From the NCBI GenBank assembly GCA_005877525.1, contig VBON01000052.1, positions 1 through 12,706 of the forward strand: DNA of 12,706 nucleotides. Reading direction: 5' to 3'. Below the pieces are notes generated by a model. It was not told the DNA's origin. It worked only from the letters and a program-made list of their open reading frames with translations, and searched no databases. This DNA comes from Nitrospirota bacterium (GTDB lineage Bacteria > Nitrospirota > Nitrospiria > Nitrospirales > NS-4). The translations under genes were made by a program, and so were the position numbers. Positions 5,588-12,136 of the stretch are shown piece by piece. The first letter of the stretch is position 1. Each line of letters starts with the position of its first letter.

Positions 5588-6934
5588 ATGGCCAGTCGTA
5601 TCATTATGCCGAAGCTGACCGATTCCATGGAAGAAGGCGTCGTCGTGAAATGGCGAAAGTCCGAGGGCGACCATGTGGACAGCGGCGATGTGCTCGCGGA
5701 GATCGAGACCGATAAGGCGGTAATGGACCTGGAAGCGTTTGCGTCCGGCACTCTCCGCAAGATCCTCGCCGTCGAAGGCACCACGGTTCCGTCCGGTGCC
5801 CTGATCGGCGTGATTGCCGAGCCGGCGGAAGACATCCAGGGGCTGCTCAAGGAAGTACCGGAGCCCGCGAAAAAGGCGGCTGCTGTTGATCCAACCCACC
5901 CACCCCAGGCGCGTCAAGACGCGCCTTTTCCCGGACTAGAAGCTGTAAAAGAGGAAGCCATGGTGTCCACGGAACAAGGCGAGGCCACGGCGTCGCCTCG
6001 GGTGCGAACGCTCGCGCGCGAGCACGGGATCGATCTCAAGAAGGTCAAGGGAAGCGGACCGAGCGGACGGATCGTGGAGCGTGATCTGAGTCCTTTTCTG
6101 ACATCAGCCGTGAGTTCTCAAAGCGCCGTTCCAATCGGCAAAGATCAAATCAAACAAGCCGGGCAGATTCCAGCACGGACTCCTACGCGGGCAGCTCGAG
6201 GGAAGATAGTGGGAGAGAAGGTAGCGGAAGGTCCTCTAAATGCAGAGGCAGAGGACGTCCCGCTATCGCAGATACGCAAGGCAATAGCCCGCATCACCAC
6301 CCAGAGTAAAGCTCCTATTCCTCATTTCTACATCACCGCCGACGTGGATATGGGTGAAGCGATGCGAATGGTGGAGGAGTCGAAATCCTCCCGCAGTTCC
6401 ATCTCCATTAACCATCTTGTTATCACCGCCTCGGCTCGCGCCCTGCGTCTGCATCCCGGTATCAACGCGTCCTTTGCAGGTGACAAAATTCGGATATGGC
6501 GCCGCATTGACATTGGCATCGCGGTAGCCTTAGAAGATGGCCTCATCGTGCCGGTCGTCCGCGATTGCGGGTCAAAATCACTGACCGAGATTGCTGAAGA
6601 AGAGCGGGCGCTGGTGAAGCGGACGCGAAATCGCGAGCTCAAGCCTGAAGAATACACCGCCGCGACGTTCCTGATCTCGAACCTCGGGACGTATGATATC
6701 GACAACTTCATTGCGGTGATCCTGCCCCCAGCCGCGGCGGCGCTGGCAATCGGGTCGGTTCGTGATGTCCCCGTTGTTCGGAACGAACGAGTGGATGTGG
6801 GCCGCCGAATGAAAATAACCTTGTCTTGCGACCACCGGGTGATTGATGGAGTGGCCGGGGCAAAGTTCCTGCAAACGTTGAAACAGGAGTTGGAACATCC
6901 ATTGCCATTCCTGCCGCCCCAAGGAGGAGGCTGA
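5588..6934 (+). CDS. pdhC: Pyruvate dehydrogenase E2, dihydrolipoyl acetyltransferase
   Basis: E2 is the core of the complex: it takes the acetyl group from E1 on its lipoyl arm and transfers it to CoA. Domains in the 448-aa product: one lipoyl domain (about 1-80; IIMPKLTDSMEEG, and ETDKA with lipoyl-Lys43), a peripheral-subunit-binding domain (about 135-168; ASPRVRTLAREHGIDL then GSGPSGRIVERDL), and the catalytic domain (about 222-435), ending in the active-site motif DHRVIDG (415-421, His416 and Asp420). The linkers are charged and irregular rather than Ala-Pro repeats. A perfect GC-rich hairpin followed by TTTT lies in the first linker (5908-5929). The tail PLPFLPPQGGG after the conserved end is unusual and may come from intergenic repeat DNA. 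The gene follows pdhB by 5 bases without a clear Shine-Dalgarno, suggesting coupling. No E3 gene is nearby. Confidence 0.93.
   Translation: MASRIIMPKLTDSMEEGVVVKWRKSEGDHVDSGDVLAEIETDKAVMDLEAFASGTLRKILAVEGTTVPSGALIGVIAEPAEDIQGLLKEVPEPAKKAAAVDPTHPPQARQDAPFPGLEAVKEEAMVSTEQGEATASPRVRTLAREHGIDLKKVKGSGPSGRIVERDLSPFLTSAVSSQSAVPIGKDQIKQAGQIPARTPTRAARGKIVGEKVAEGPLNAEAEDVPLSQIRKAIARITTQSKAPIPHFYITADVDMGEAMRMVEESKSSRSSISINHLVITASARALRLHPGINASFAGDKIRIWRRIDIGIAVALEDGLIVPVVRDCGSKSLTEIAEEERALVKRTRNRELKPEEYTAATFLISNLGTYDIDNFIAVILPPAAAALAIGSVRDVPVVRNERVDVGRRMKITLSCDHRVIDGVAGAKFLQTLKQELEHPLPFLPPQGGG
5908..5929 (+). repeat. Terminator-like hairpin inside the E2 linker
   Basis: GGCGCGTC (5908-5915) and GACGCGCC (5918-5925) are perfect inverted copies two bases apart, immediately followed by TTTT (5926-5929), the layout of a small intrinsic terminator on the + strand. 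It lies within the pdhC reading frame, in the lipoyl-to-binding-domain linker (around residues 107-114), where inserted sequence would be tolerated. Confidence 0.5.
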
Positions 6935-6955
6935 GGGAGGACGCTGAGAAGGATA

Positions 6956-7837
6956 ATGAGTAGACAGATTCCGATGCTGGAGACGCCACGGCCACGACTG
7001 CCGTCCTGGTTTAAGGTGAATTTTCGGGAAGGACCCGATTATCAGGAAATTCGGCGCCTCACCGGCGCGCTCAAGCTGCATACGATCTGCGAGGAGGCGC
7101 ATTGTCCCAATGTATGGGAGTGCTGGAACAACCGGACCGCGACGTTTCTGATCCTGGGCGATATCTGCACGCGGCGCTGTCACTATTGCTCGGTGACGAC
7201 CGGCCGGCCCTTGCCGCTGGACGAAGCGGAGCCGGCGCGCGTGGCGGAAGCCGTGAAGATCCTTGGATTGCGCCATGCGGTCATCACCTCCGTCAATCGC
7301 GACGAAGTGCCGGACGGGGGCGCGCGCATGTTTGCCGAGACGATTCACGCGATTCGTCGCGAGCTGCCGAGTTGTACGATCGAAGTGTTGATCCCGGACT
7401 TCATGGGTGAGGAGCTTGCGCTGGACACCGTGCTGGCGGCGAAGCCCGATGTTTTGAACCATAACATCGAGACTGTGCCGAGACTATTTCCGTCGGTGCG
7501 ACCGCAGGGCAAGTATCTGCGTTCGATCAGGTTACTTCACTCTGCCTCCGAGAAAGGGGCGGTCACGAAATCCGGGCTGATGGTGGGACTGGGTGAGACC
7601 CTGGGCGAAGTGCGCGCGGTGATGCAGGAATTACGAGAAATGGGGTGTGCGATCCTCTCCATCGGCCAATATCTTCAACCGACCAAGGCCCATTGGCCGG
7701 TGATCCGGTTTTATGAACCCAGTGAATTTCAGTGGCTCAAAGAAGAAGGTCTCGCGCTCGGCTTTCAGCATGTGGAATCCGGCCCCCTCGTGCGAAGCTC
7801 GTATCATGCGGAAGAAGCGGTGCGCCCTCACAATTGA
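6956..7837 (+). CDS. lipA: Lipoyl synthase
   Basis: LipA is a radical-SAM enzyme that inserts two sulfurs into the octanoyl chain carried on lipoyl domains, here presumably including E2 Lys43 encoded just upstream. The 293-aa sequence has both iron-sulfur motifs: the auxiliary cluster Cys45, Cys50, Cys56 (CEEAHCPNVWEC) and the radical-SAM CX3CX2C (Cys71, Cys75, Cys78). It also has SVNRDEVPDGGA, NHNIETVPRL, SGLMVGLGE, the conserved LSIGQYLQPT and the C-terminal RSS (280-282) that ligates the auxiliary cluster. Start ATG 6956 has AAGGA three bases upstream and a GGGAGG further off; Met7 is a possible alternative start, since LETPRPRLPSWFK is where family similarity begins. It is 21 bases from pdhC and so probably the last gene of the operon. 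No lipB or lplA is in view, so the octanoyl donor enzyme is encoded elsewhere. Confidence 0.96.
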   Translation: MSRQIPMLETPRPRLPSWFKVNFREGPDYQEIRRLTGALKLHTICEEAHCPNVWECWNNRTATFLILGDICTRRCHYCSVTTGRPLPLDEAEPARVAEAVKILGLRHAVITSVNRDEVPDGGARMFAETIHAIRRELPSCTIEVLIPDFMGEELALDTVLAAKPDVLNHNIETVPRLFPSVRPQGKYLRSIRLLHSASEKGAVTKSGLMVGLGETLGEVRAVMQELREMGCAILSIGQYLQPTKAHWPVIRFYEPSEFQWLKEEGLALGFQHVESGPLVRSSYHAEEAVRPHN

Positions 7838-7863
7838 CTCCCTCTTTTCGCGCTCTCTATAAT
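7834..7863 (+). promoter_or_regulatory. Sigma70-like promoter overlapping the lipA stop codon
   Basis: TTGACT (7834-7839, sharing bases with the lipA TGA at 7835-7837) and a perfect TATAAT (7858-7863) are 18 bases apart. The predicted start is about 7870, 30 bases before the 119-aa gene. This would separate the GlmL-type group from the pdh-lipA operon; read-through from lipA is still possible because no terminator is seen between them. Confidence 0.65.
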
Positions 7864-7899
7864 GAAGAAGTTTAGCGTAGGTACTCTCTGAGCGGCTAT

Positions 7900-8259
7900 A
7901 TGGCATCGCCTCCCAAGGGATTTCTCTCACAAAAGCTCAGTGGTCTCCGTTCTAAGCTCCAGGGGGCCTTTGCGACGGCGCCAGCCGAACCGCTTACGTC
8001 GGCAGATATCGCGCTGCTCGAGCGCGCCGCGGACGCCATTGTCCGCCGGGGCATGGCCACCCCCGCCGTGCTGTTTCTGGAATCCGTCGGGCCTATGAAT
8101 TTTCTCGGCAGCCAGGCGCTGCATTTTCTCACTCCTATCCTTGATGTCGTCTTTCCTCAACGGGACGTGGAACGTATCGCCTGCCTCCTCGAGCGACGGG
8201 ACACGCTCGTGCGGCTCGCAGCGCTGATCGAGGCGCGCGCGCAAGGACCACGCCCCTGA
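7900..8259 (+). CDS. Conserved small protein of unknown function upstream of GlmL-family ATPase
   Basis: The 119-aa product has no signal peptide. Residues 1-32 are basic then Ala/Pro-rich; from about 33 it is helical (SADIALLERAADAIVRR), followed by the most distinctive block, TPAVLFLESVGPMNF and LGSQALHFLTP (54-79), then a charged helix (RDVERIACLLERRDTLVRLAALIEAR). From memory, small proteins with an F-L-E-S-x-x-P-x-x-F-x-G-S-Q-A-L core occur in several deltaproteobacterial and Nitrospirota genomes without known function. This recollection could not be checked. The gene is one base away from the ATPase start (TGA 8257-8259, ATG 8261) and shares its promoter, so a joint role is likely. The Shine-Dalgarno before ATG 7900 is weak (GAGCGG). 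The hydrophobic block could be a membrane-associating helix or a buried core. Confidence 0.8.
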   Translation: MASPPKGFLSQKLSGLRSKLQGAFATAPAEPLTSADIALLERAADAIVRRGMATPAVLFLESVGPMNFLGSQALHFLTPILDVVFPQRDVERIACLLERRDTLVRLAALIEARAQGPRP

Positions 8260-8260
8260 C

Positions 8261-10066
8261 ATGACTGACCGGCCGCTGCGCACGATTGTCGCGACCGATT
8301 GCGGCAGTACGACCACCAAAGCCATCCTGATCGAGAAAGTCGGGAACGAATACCGCCAGACCTATCGCGGCGAAGCGCCGACCACCGTGGAAGCGCCGTT
8401 TGAGGACGTGACTCGGGGGGTCCTGAATGCCATTAGCGAGATCGAAGAGCTCTCCGGGCGGAGGATTCTGGAGGATGAAAAGATCCTGACACCCTCGGGG
8501 ATCGGTGGCGATCCCAAGGCTGGCGTGGACATTTATATTTCTACGAGCAGCGCGGGCGGAGGCCTTCAGATGATGGTCGCGGGTGTGGTGCAGAGCATGA
8601 CCGGCGAAAGCGCCCAGCGATGCGCGCTCGGCGCCGGGGTGATCGTCATGGATGTGCTGGCGTCAAATGACGGGCGGCTGCCGCATGAGAAGATCGAGCG
8701 GATTCGGTCGCTTCGGCCGGACATGATCCTTCTGTCCGGCGGCACCGACGGCGGCACGGTCACTCATGTGGTCGAAATGGCGGAATACATCAGCGCGGCG
8801 GAGCCACGTCCGCGGCTCGGGATGAGCTATAACCTGCCGCTCATCTATGCCGGCAACAAAGACGGCCGCGAGCGGATCAAAGAGATCCTTGGAAAAAAGA
8901 CGGCCTTGACCATTACCGAGAACCTGCGCCCGACGATGGAGCGAGAGAATCTCGTGCCCGCACGCACCAAGATCCACGATCTCTTCCTCGAGCACGTCAT
9001 GGCGCAGGCGCCGGGATACCGCCGGTTGATTGAATGGGCGGGCGCTCCCATCATGCCCACGCCAGCCGCGGTCGGCCTGATTATGGAGACCATCGCCAAG
9101 AAGCAAGGGATCAATCTAATCGGGGTGGATATCGGAGGAGCGACCACCGACGTCTTCTCGATCTTTCAGGGCATCTTTAACCGCACGGTATCGGCCAACC
9201 TCGGCATGAGTTACAGCATCTCCAACGTGATGGCGGAAAGCGGTCTCGAGAATATCATGCGCTGGGTGCCGTTCTCGATCGACGAACAGGACCTGCGCAA
9301 CCGCATCAAGAACAAAATGATCCGGCCGACCACAGTTCCCCAGACCCTCGAGGAGCTGATGATCGAGCAAGCGATCGCGCGCGAAGCCCTGCGCTTGGCG
9401 CTCGGCCATCACAAGACCCTCGCCACTGGACTCAAGGGCGTGCAACAGGAGCGCTCCATTTCGGATGTCTTTGACCAGAAGGGGTCTGGACAGACGCTGA
9501 TTAATATGCTGCAGCTGGACCTGATTGTGGGAAGCGGGGGGATTCTGTCCCATGCCCCTCGGCGGGTACAGTCCATGCTGATGATGGTGGACGCGTATGA
9601 ACCCCTAGGTTTCACCGAGCTGTCCGTGGACAGCATCTTTATGATGCCGCACCTCGGAGTCCTCTCCACGGTAAACGAGCAGGCCGCCATGGAGGTATTC
9701 GTCCACGACTGCATGATCTATCTGGGAACCTGCATTGCACCGATCGGCCAAGGCAAGCAGGGCGAGCGCTGCCTCGAATACACGGCCGCGCTCCCGGGTG
9801 GGCCGGTGCAGGGAACCTTAAAGTTTGGAGAGCTTCGGCTGCTTCCGCTGGGGCTCAATGAGGAAGCGATGGTGCAGGTAACTCCGGCGAGGAATGTCGA
9901 TGTCGGCGCAGGTCGCGGGGAAGCCGTGCACCGCCGCGCGCGCGGCGGTGTTGTCGGCCTCATGCTCGACGGCCGAGGGCGCCCGTTAAACCTTCCAAGC
10001 CGGCTGGAGGACCGAGTAGGGCTCCTTAAGAAATGGCATGAGACGTTGAACTTATACCCAACGTGA
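8261..10066 (+). CDS. MutL/GlmL-family ASKHA ATPase (glutamate mutase accessory-like)
   Basis: The 601-aa protein matches the MutL/GlmL family known from clostridial glutamate mutase clusters, where it is thought to help reactivate the B12-dependent mutase. ASKHA nucleotide-binding motifs are visible: phosphate-1 DCGSTTTKAILIE (13-25), LLSGGTDGGT (157-166), and phosphate-2 IGVDIGGATTDVFS (287-300). Other family blocks are ISTSSAGGGLQMM, ALGAGVIVMDVL, MSYSISNVMAESG and the C-terminal KFGELRLLPL and ARNVDVGAG. The length is slightly above the clostridial proteins. There is no glmS/glmE mutase, B12 protein or methylaspartase in the window, so the clostridial fermentation role is unlikely; a general chaperone or regulatory ATPase role is inference. 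An AAGGA lies in the end of the 119-aa gene, and translation is probably coupled. It is not the DNA mismatch-repair MutL. Confidence 0.85.
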   Translation: MTDRPLRTIVATDCGSTTTKAILIEKVGNEYRQTYRGEAPTTVEAPFEDVTRGVLNAISEIEELSGRRILEDEKILTPSGIGGDPKAGVDIYISTSSAGGGLQMMVAGVVQSMTGESAQRCALGAGVIVMDVLASNDGRLPHEKIERIRSLRPDMILLSGGTDGGTVTHVVEMAEYISAAEPRPRLGMSYNLPLIYAGNKDGRERIKEILGKKTALTITENLRPTMERENLVPARTKIHDLFLEHVMAQAPGYRRLIEWAGAPIMPTPAAVGLIMETIAKKQGINLIGVDIGGATTDVFSIFQGIFNRTVSANLGMSYSISNVMAESGLENIMRWVPFSIDEQDLRNRIKNKMIRPTTVPQTLEELMIEQAIAREALRLALGHHKTLATGLKGVQQERSISDVFDQKGSGQTLINMLQLDLIVGSGGILSHAPRRVQSMLMMVDAYEPLGFTELSVDSIFMMPHLGVLSTVNEQAAMEVFVHDCMIYLGTCIAPIGQGKQGERCLEYTAALPGGPVQGTLKFGELRLLPLGLNEEAMVQVTPARNVDVGAGRGEAVHRRARGGVVGLMLDGRGRPLNLPSRLEDRVGLLKKWHETLNLYPT

Positions 10067-10069
10067 ACT

Positions 10070-10153
10070 GCCCCTCCCTTTTGTAAGGGGAGGTTGGGTG
10101 GGGTAGAGACCTCTATCTCCCCTTACCCCTCCTTACAAAGGAGGGGCTGAGGA
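10070..10153. repeat. GC-rich inverted repeat pair between the GlmL-like and 377-aa genes
   Basis: The left copy (about 10070-10108, GCCCCTCCCTTTTGTAAGGG then GAGGTTGGGTGGGG) and the right copy (about 10115-10148, read on the other strand as GCCCCTCCTTTGTAAGGAGG then GGTAAGGGGAG) are diverged inverted copies of one sequence. Each copy is itself a hairpin (CCTCC...GGAGG). The element fills nearly the whole 92-base gap and reaches to within a few bases of the next gene's Shine-Dalgarno (GAGG, 10149-10152). Such CCCCTCCTTTGTAAGGAGGGG-type palindromes are, from memory, dispersed in some Nitrospirota and related genomes. Confidence 0.7.
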
Positions 10154-10158
10154 TTTGC

Positions 10159-11292
10159 ATGGCTCATAGCTATACACCCGGCCTGACTGTGACACCACGG
10201 ACACTGGTCGCGCGCAAACGTCTCCTGCCAATTCCCGGGGTCGTGCTGGTCCAGGAGGGAGAGTCGGTGAGCTCCGACAAGGTCGTGGCGCGCGCAGAAC
10301 TCCCGGGCAAGGTGCATGTGGTCAACGTCGTGAACCTGCTTGGCATTCTGCCCGAGGACTTGAAAGAGTTCATGGTCAAACGCGAGGGGGAAAGAGTTGA
10401 GCAGGGGCAGGTCCTTGCGGAAAATAAGCCTTTAATTAAGTGGTTCAAGTCGACCGTCGTCTCGCCGATCACCGGGTCCGTTGAAACGATTTCAAATTCG
10501 ACGGGCCAGGTCCTGCTACGTGAACCGCCGCGCCGTTTGGATTTGTTCAGTTATGTGGATGGCCGTGTGGTAGAAGTCATCCCCGGCCAGGGCGTCCGGA
10601 TCGAAACTACCTGCGCCTTTGTCCAGGGGATCTTCGGGGTTGGAGGAGAGACCTGGGGAACTCTCGTGATGGTGGCGACAAGCCCTGAACAGCCGTTGGA
10701 GGCCGGCCAATTGACTTCTGAACATGCCGGCAAGATCGTCATCGGGGGGGCGTTTGTCGGGGCTGAAGCCCTCCAACGGGCGAAGGCCGTGGGAGTGAAA
10801 GGTCTGGTCGTTGGTGGCATGCACGATAAGGATCTTAGATCCCTGCTTGGCTATGATCTCGGCGTCGCCATCACCGGGACCGAGAATATCGGCTTCACGC
10901 TCGTGTTGACGGAAGGATTCGGCCAGATTCCCATGGCAAGCAAAACCTTTGAGTTGTTACATGCTTTGAATGGGCGAAAGGCGTCTATCTCCGGCGCCAC
11001 GCAGATTCGTGCGGGCGTGATCCGCCCCGAAATCATCGTTCCTAGAGGTTCCGAGGAATCCATCAACACAGCCGACCTTTCCGGCCAGGTCAGAGCCGGG
11101 GCGAAAATCGGGGACCCGGTGCGGGTCATTCGAGAGCCTTTCTTCGGGCGCATCGGCGAGGTGGTTGCCCTCCCCTCGGATCTGCTCATGATCCCCACCG
11201 AGAGCCATGTCAGGGTCATGGAGATTGTATTTGCCGATGGTACGAAGGCCGTGGTTCCCCGGGCGAATGTAGAAATTATCGAAGGGTCCTAG
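10159..11292 (+). CDS. Multidomain protein of unknown function with C-terminal KOW-like motif (377 aa)
   Basis: I do not recognise a named function. The N-terminal third is beta-rich with repeated G-x-x-V-x-x-G-Q turns (VVLVQEGESVSSDKVVARAE at 28-47, REGERVEQGQVLAE at 75-88, VSPITGSVETI at 101-111), resembling barrel-sandwich hybrid folds but without a modifiable lysine motif. The middle (about 138-260) has PGQGVRIETTCAFVQGIFGV then a GKIVIGGAFVGAEALQRAKA-VGVKGLVVGGM block suggesting an alpha/beta fold and regulatory or adapter role. Residues about 315-341 (AKIGDPVRVIREPFFG then RIGEVVAL) look like a KOW motif, followed by VVPRANVEIIE. No signal peptide or TM helix. ATG 10159 has GAGG 6 bases upstream. 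It follows the GlmL-like gene in the same direction; from memory similar proteins travel with GlmL-like and DUF6754 genes, which was not checked. Confidence 0.8.
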   Translation: MAHSYTPGLTVTPRTLVARKRLLPIPGVVLVQEGESVSSDKVVARAELPGKVHVVNVVNLLGILPEDLKEFMVKREGERVEQGQVLAENKPLIKWFKSTVVSPITGSVETISNSTGQVLLREPPRRLDLFSYVDGRVVEVIPGQGVRIETTCAFVQGIFGVGGETWGTLVMVATSPEQPLEAGQLTSEHAGKIVIGGAFVGAEALQRAKAVGVKGLVVGGMHDKDLRSLLGYDLGVAITGTENIGFTLVLTEGFGQIPMASKTFELLHALNGRKASISGATQIRAGVIRPEIIVPRGSEESINTADLSGQVRAGAKIGDPVRVIREPFFGRIGEVVALPSDLLMIPTESHVRVMEIVFADGTKAVVPRANVEIIEGS

Positions 11293-11318
11293 ATTTCGAG
11301 TATCCTTCTGGGTACAAT
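11290..11318 (+). promoter_or_regulatory. Weak candidate promoter before the heme-protein gene
   Basis: TACAAT (11313-11318) is a good -10 and has TAGATT (11290-11295, starting at the 377-aa gene's stop) 17 bases upstream, which matches only half of the -35 consensus. A 12-bp perfect palindrome, CCGCCATGGCGG (11338-11349), lies in the leader between it and the gene. Either an activated promoter or simple read-through from the upstream group is possible. Confidence 0.25.
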
Positions 11319-11380
11319 TGGCCCCCGAAAGTGTTGCCCGCCATGGCGGCAGGTGGCCAAATGACACAAAGGGAGGAACT

Positions 11381-12136
11381 ATGAGGATTTCAAGAGTCAG
11401 CTTGTTTGCAGCAATCCTTGCAATTATTGGTACGGGCCTTTTCCCGGTCATCGCGTCCGCCAGTGAGGAGGCCGTTGAGACGGGGCGCCTTCTCGCAATT
11501 CTTTTGGATTCTGGCCGGGTCACGGTGGGGGCCAATCAGGCGCTGATCAACGATCCGGATAAGGGGGACAAGGGATTCACGCCCGAAGCCTTCGAAAAAC
11601 AGCTGACCGAAAAGTTCAAAGAGCGTGCCAAGGTGGACCTTAGCAAGTTGAAGGACGAGAAGGTCCCGCACATGGCGAAAGAACTGCTACCACAGTTGGT
11701 CGACGTCAGCAAGAAAACGGTTGCAGACTATCAGCCCGTCATCAACAAACAAGGCGTCGGCTTCAAGGGATTCATTCCGGCGACCTTCGGGACACAGACC
11801 GCCGCGAAATTCACCGCAAAGTCCGGGATCTATCTAAAACAGACCACGCTCGACGGCTTTCTGCGCAACCCTAAGAATAAGGCGGACGAATTCGAGGCCG
11901 GGGTGCTGAAGAAATTTGCCGATCCCTCATATCCGCGGCAGGGCGAGAAAATCGTCAGCGAGCAGGTGGACGGTGGCAAGACCACCCGAGTCATGCTCCC
12001 GCTGTTCTATGGGAAAGGCTGCCTCAATTGTCATGGCGAGCCCAAGGGCGAGAAAGACATCTCCGGTTACATGAAGGAAGGAGCGAAAGAAGGCGATCTC
12101 GGCGGAGCCATCAGCGTGAAATTGGCCCAGAAGTGA
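11381..12136 (+). CDS. Exported Tll0287-like (DUF3365) monoheme c-type cytochrome domain protein
   Basis: The 251-aa product has a signal peptide (MRISRVSLFAAILAIIGTGL, predicted cleavage after VIASA near residue 27) and one CXXCH heme c motif, CLNCH (214-218), near the C-terminus. The pattern around it (VMLPLFYGKGCLNCHGEPKG, then SGYMKEGAKEGDLGGAISV) is the Tll0287-like/DUF3365 family signature, in which the heme domain resembles PAS-type sensor folds. It probably acts in the periplasm in redox or ligand sensing. The N-terminal half contains internally similar blocks (INDPDKGDKGFTPEAFEKQL at 56-75; INKQGVGFKGFIPATFGTQT at 121-140). Start ATG 11381 is preferred to the in-frame ATG 11318 because GGGAGG (11371-11376) sits 4 bases before it and the signal peptide begins there. 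The stop overlaps the next gene's GTG. Confidence 0.88.
   Translation: MRISRVSLFAAILAIIGTGLFPVIASASEEAVETGRLLAILLDSGRVTVGANQALINDPDKGDKGFTPEAFEKQLTEKFKERAKVDLSKLKDEKVPHMAKELLPQLVDVSKKTVADYQPVINKQGVGFKGFIPATFGTQTAAKFTAKSGIYLKQTTLDGFLRNPKNKADEFEAGVLKKFADPSYPRQGEKIVSEQVDGGKTTRVMLPLFYGKGCLNCHGEPKGEKDISGYMKEGAKEGDLGGAISVKLAQK

Noticed and set aside
6578..7462. A 294-codon minus-strand open frame spanning the end of pdhC and lipA
   Set aside because: It overlaps two certain genes and their gap, and its product has no family features.
8261..10066. Possible DNA mismatch-repair MutL
   Set aside because: There is no GHKL ATPase motif; the ASKHA phosphate motifs identify the unrelated GlmL/MutL accessory family.
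11318..11380. Longer N-terminus for the Tll0287-like protein starting at ATG 11318
   Set aside because: It would put 21 non-hydrophobic residues before a clear signal peptide and has no ribosome-binding site; ATG 11381 has GGGAGG just upstream.
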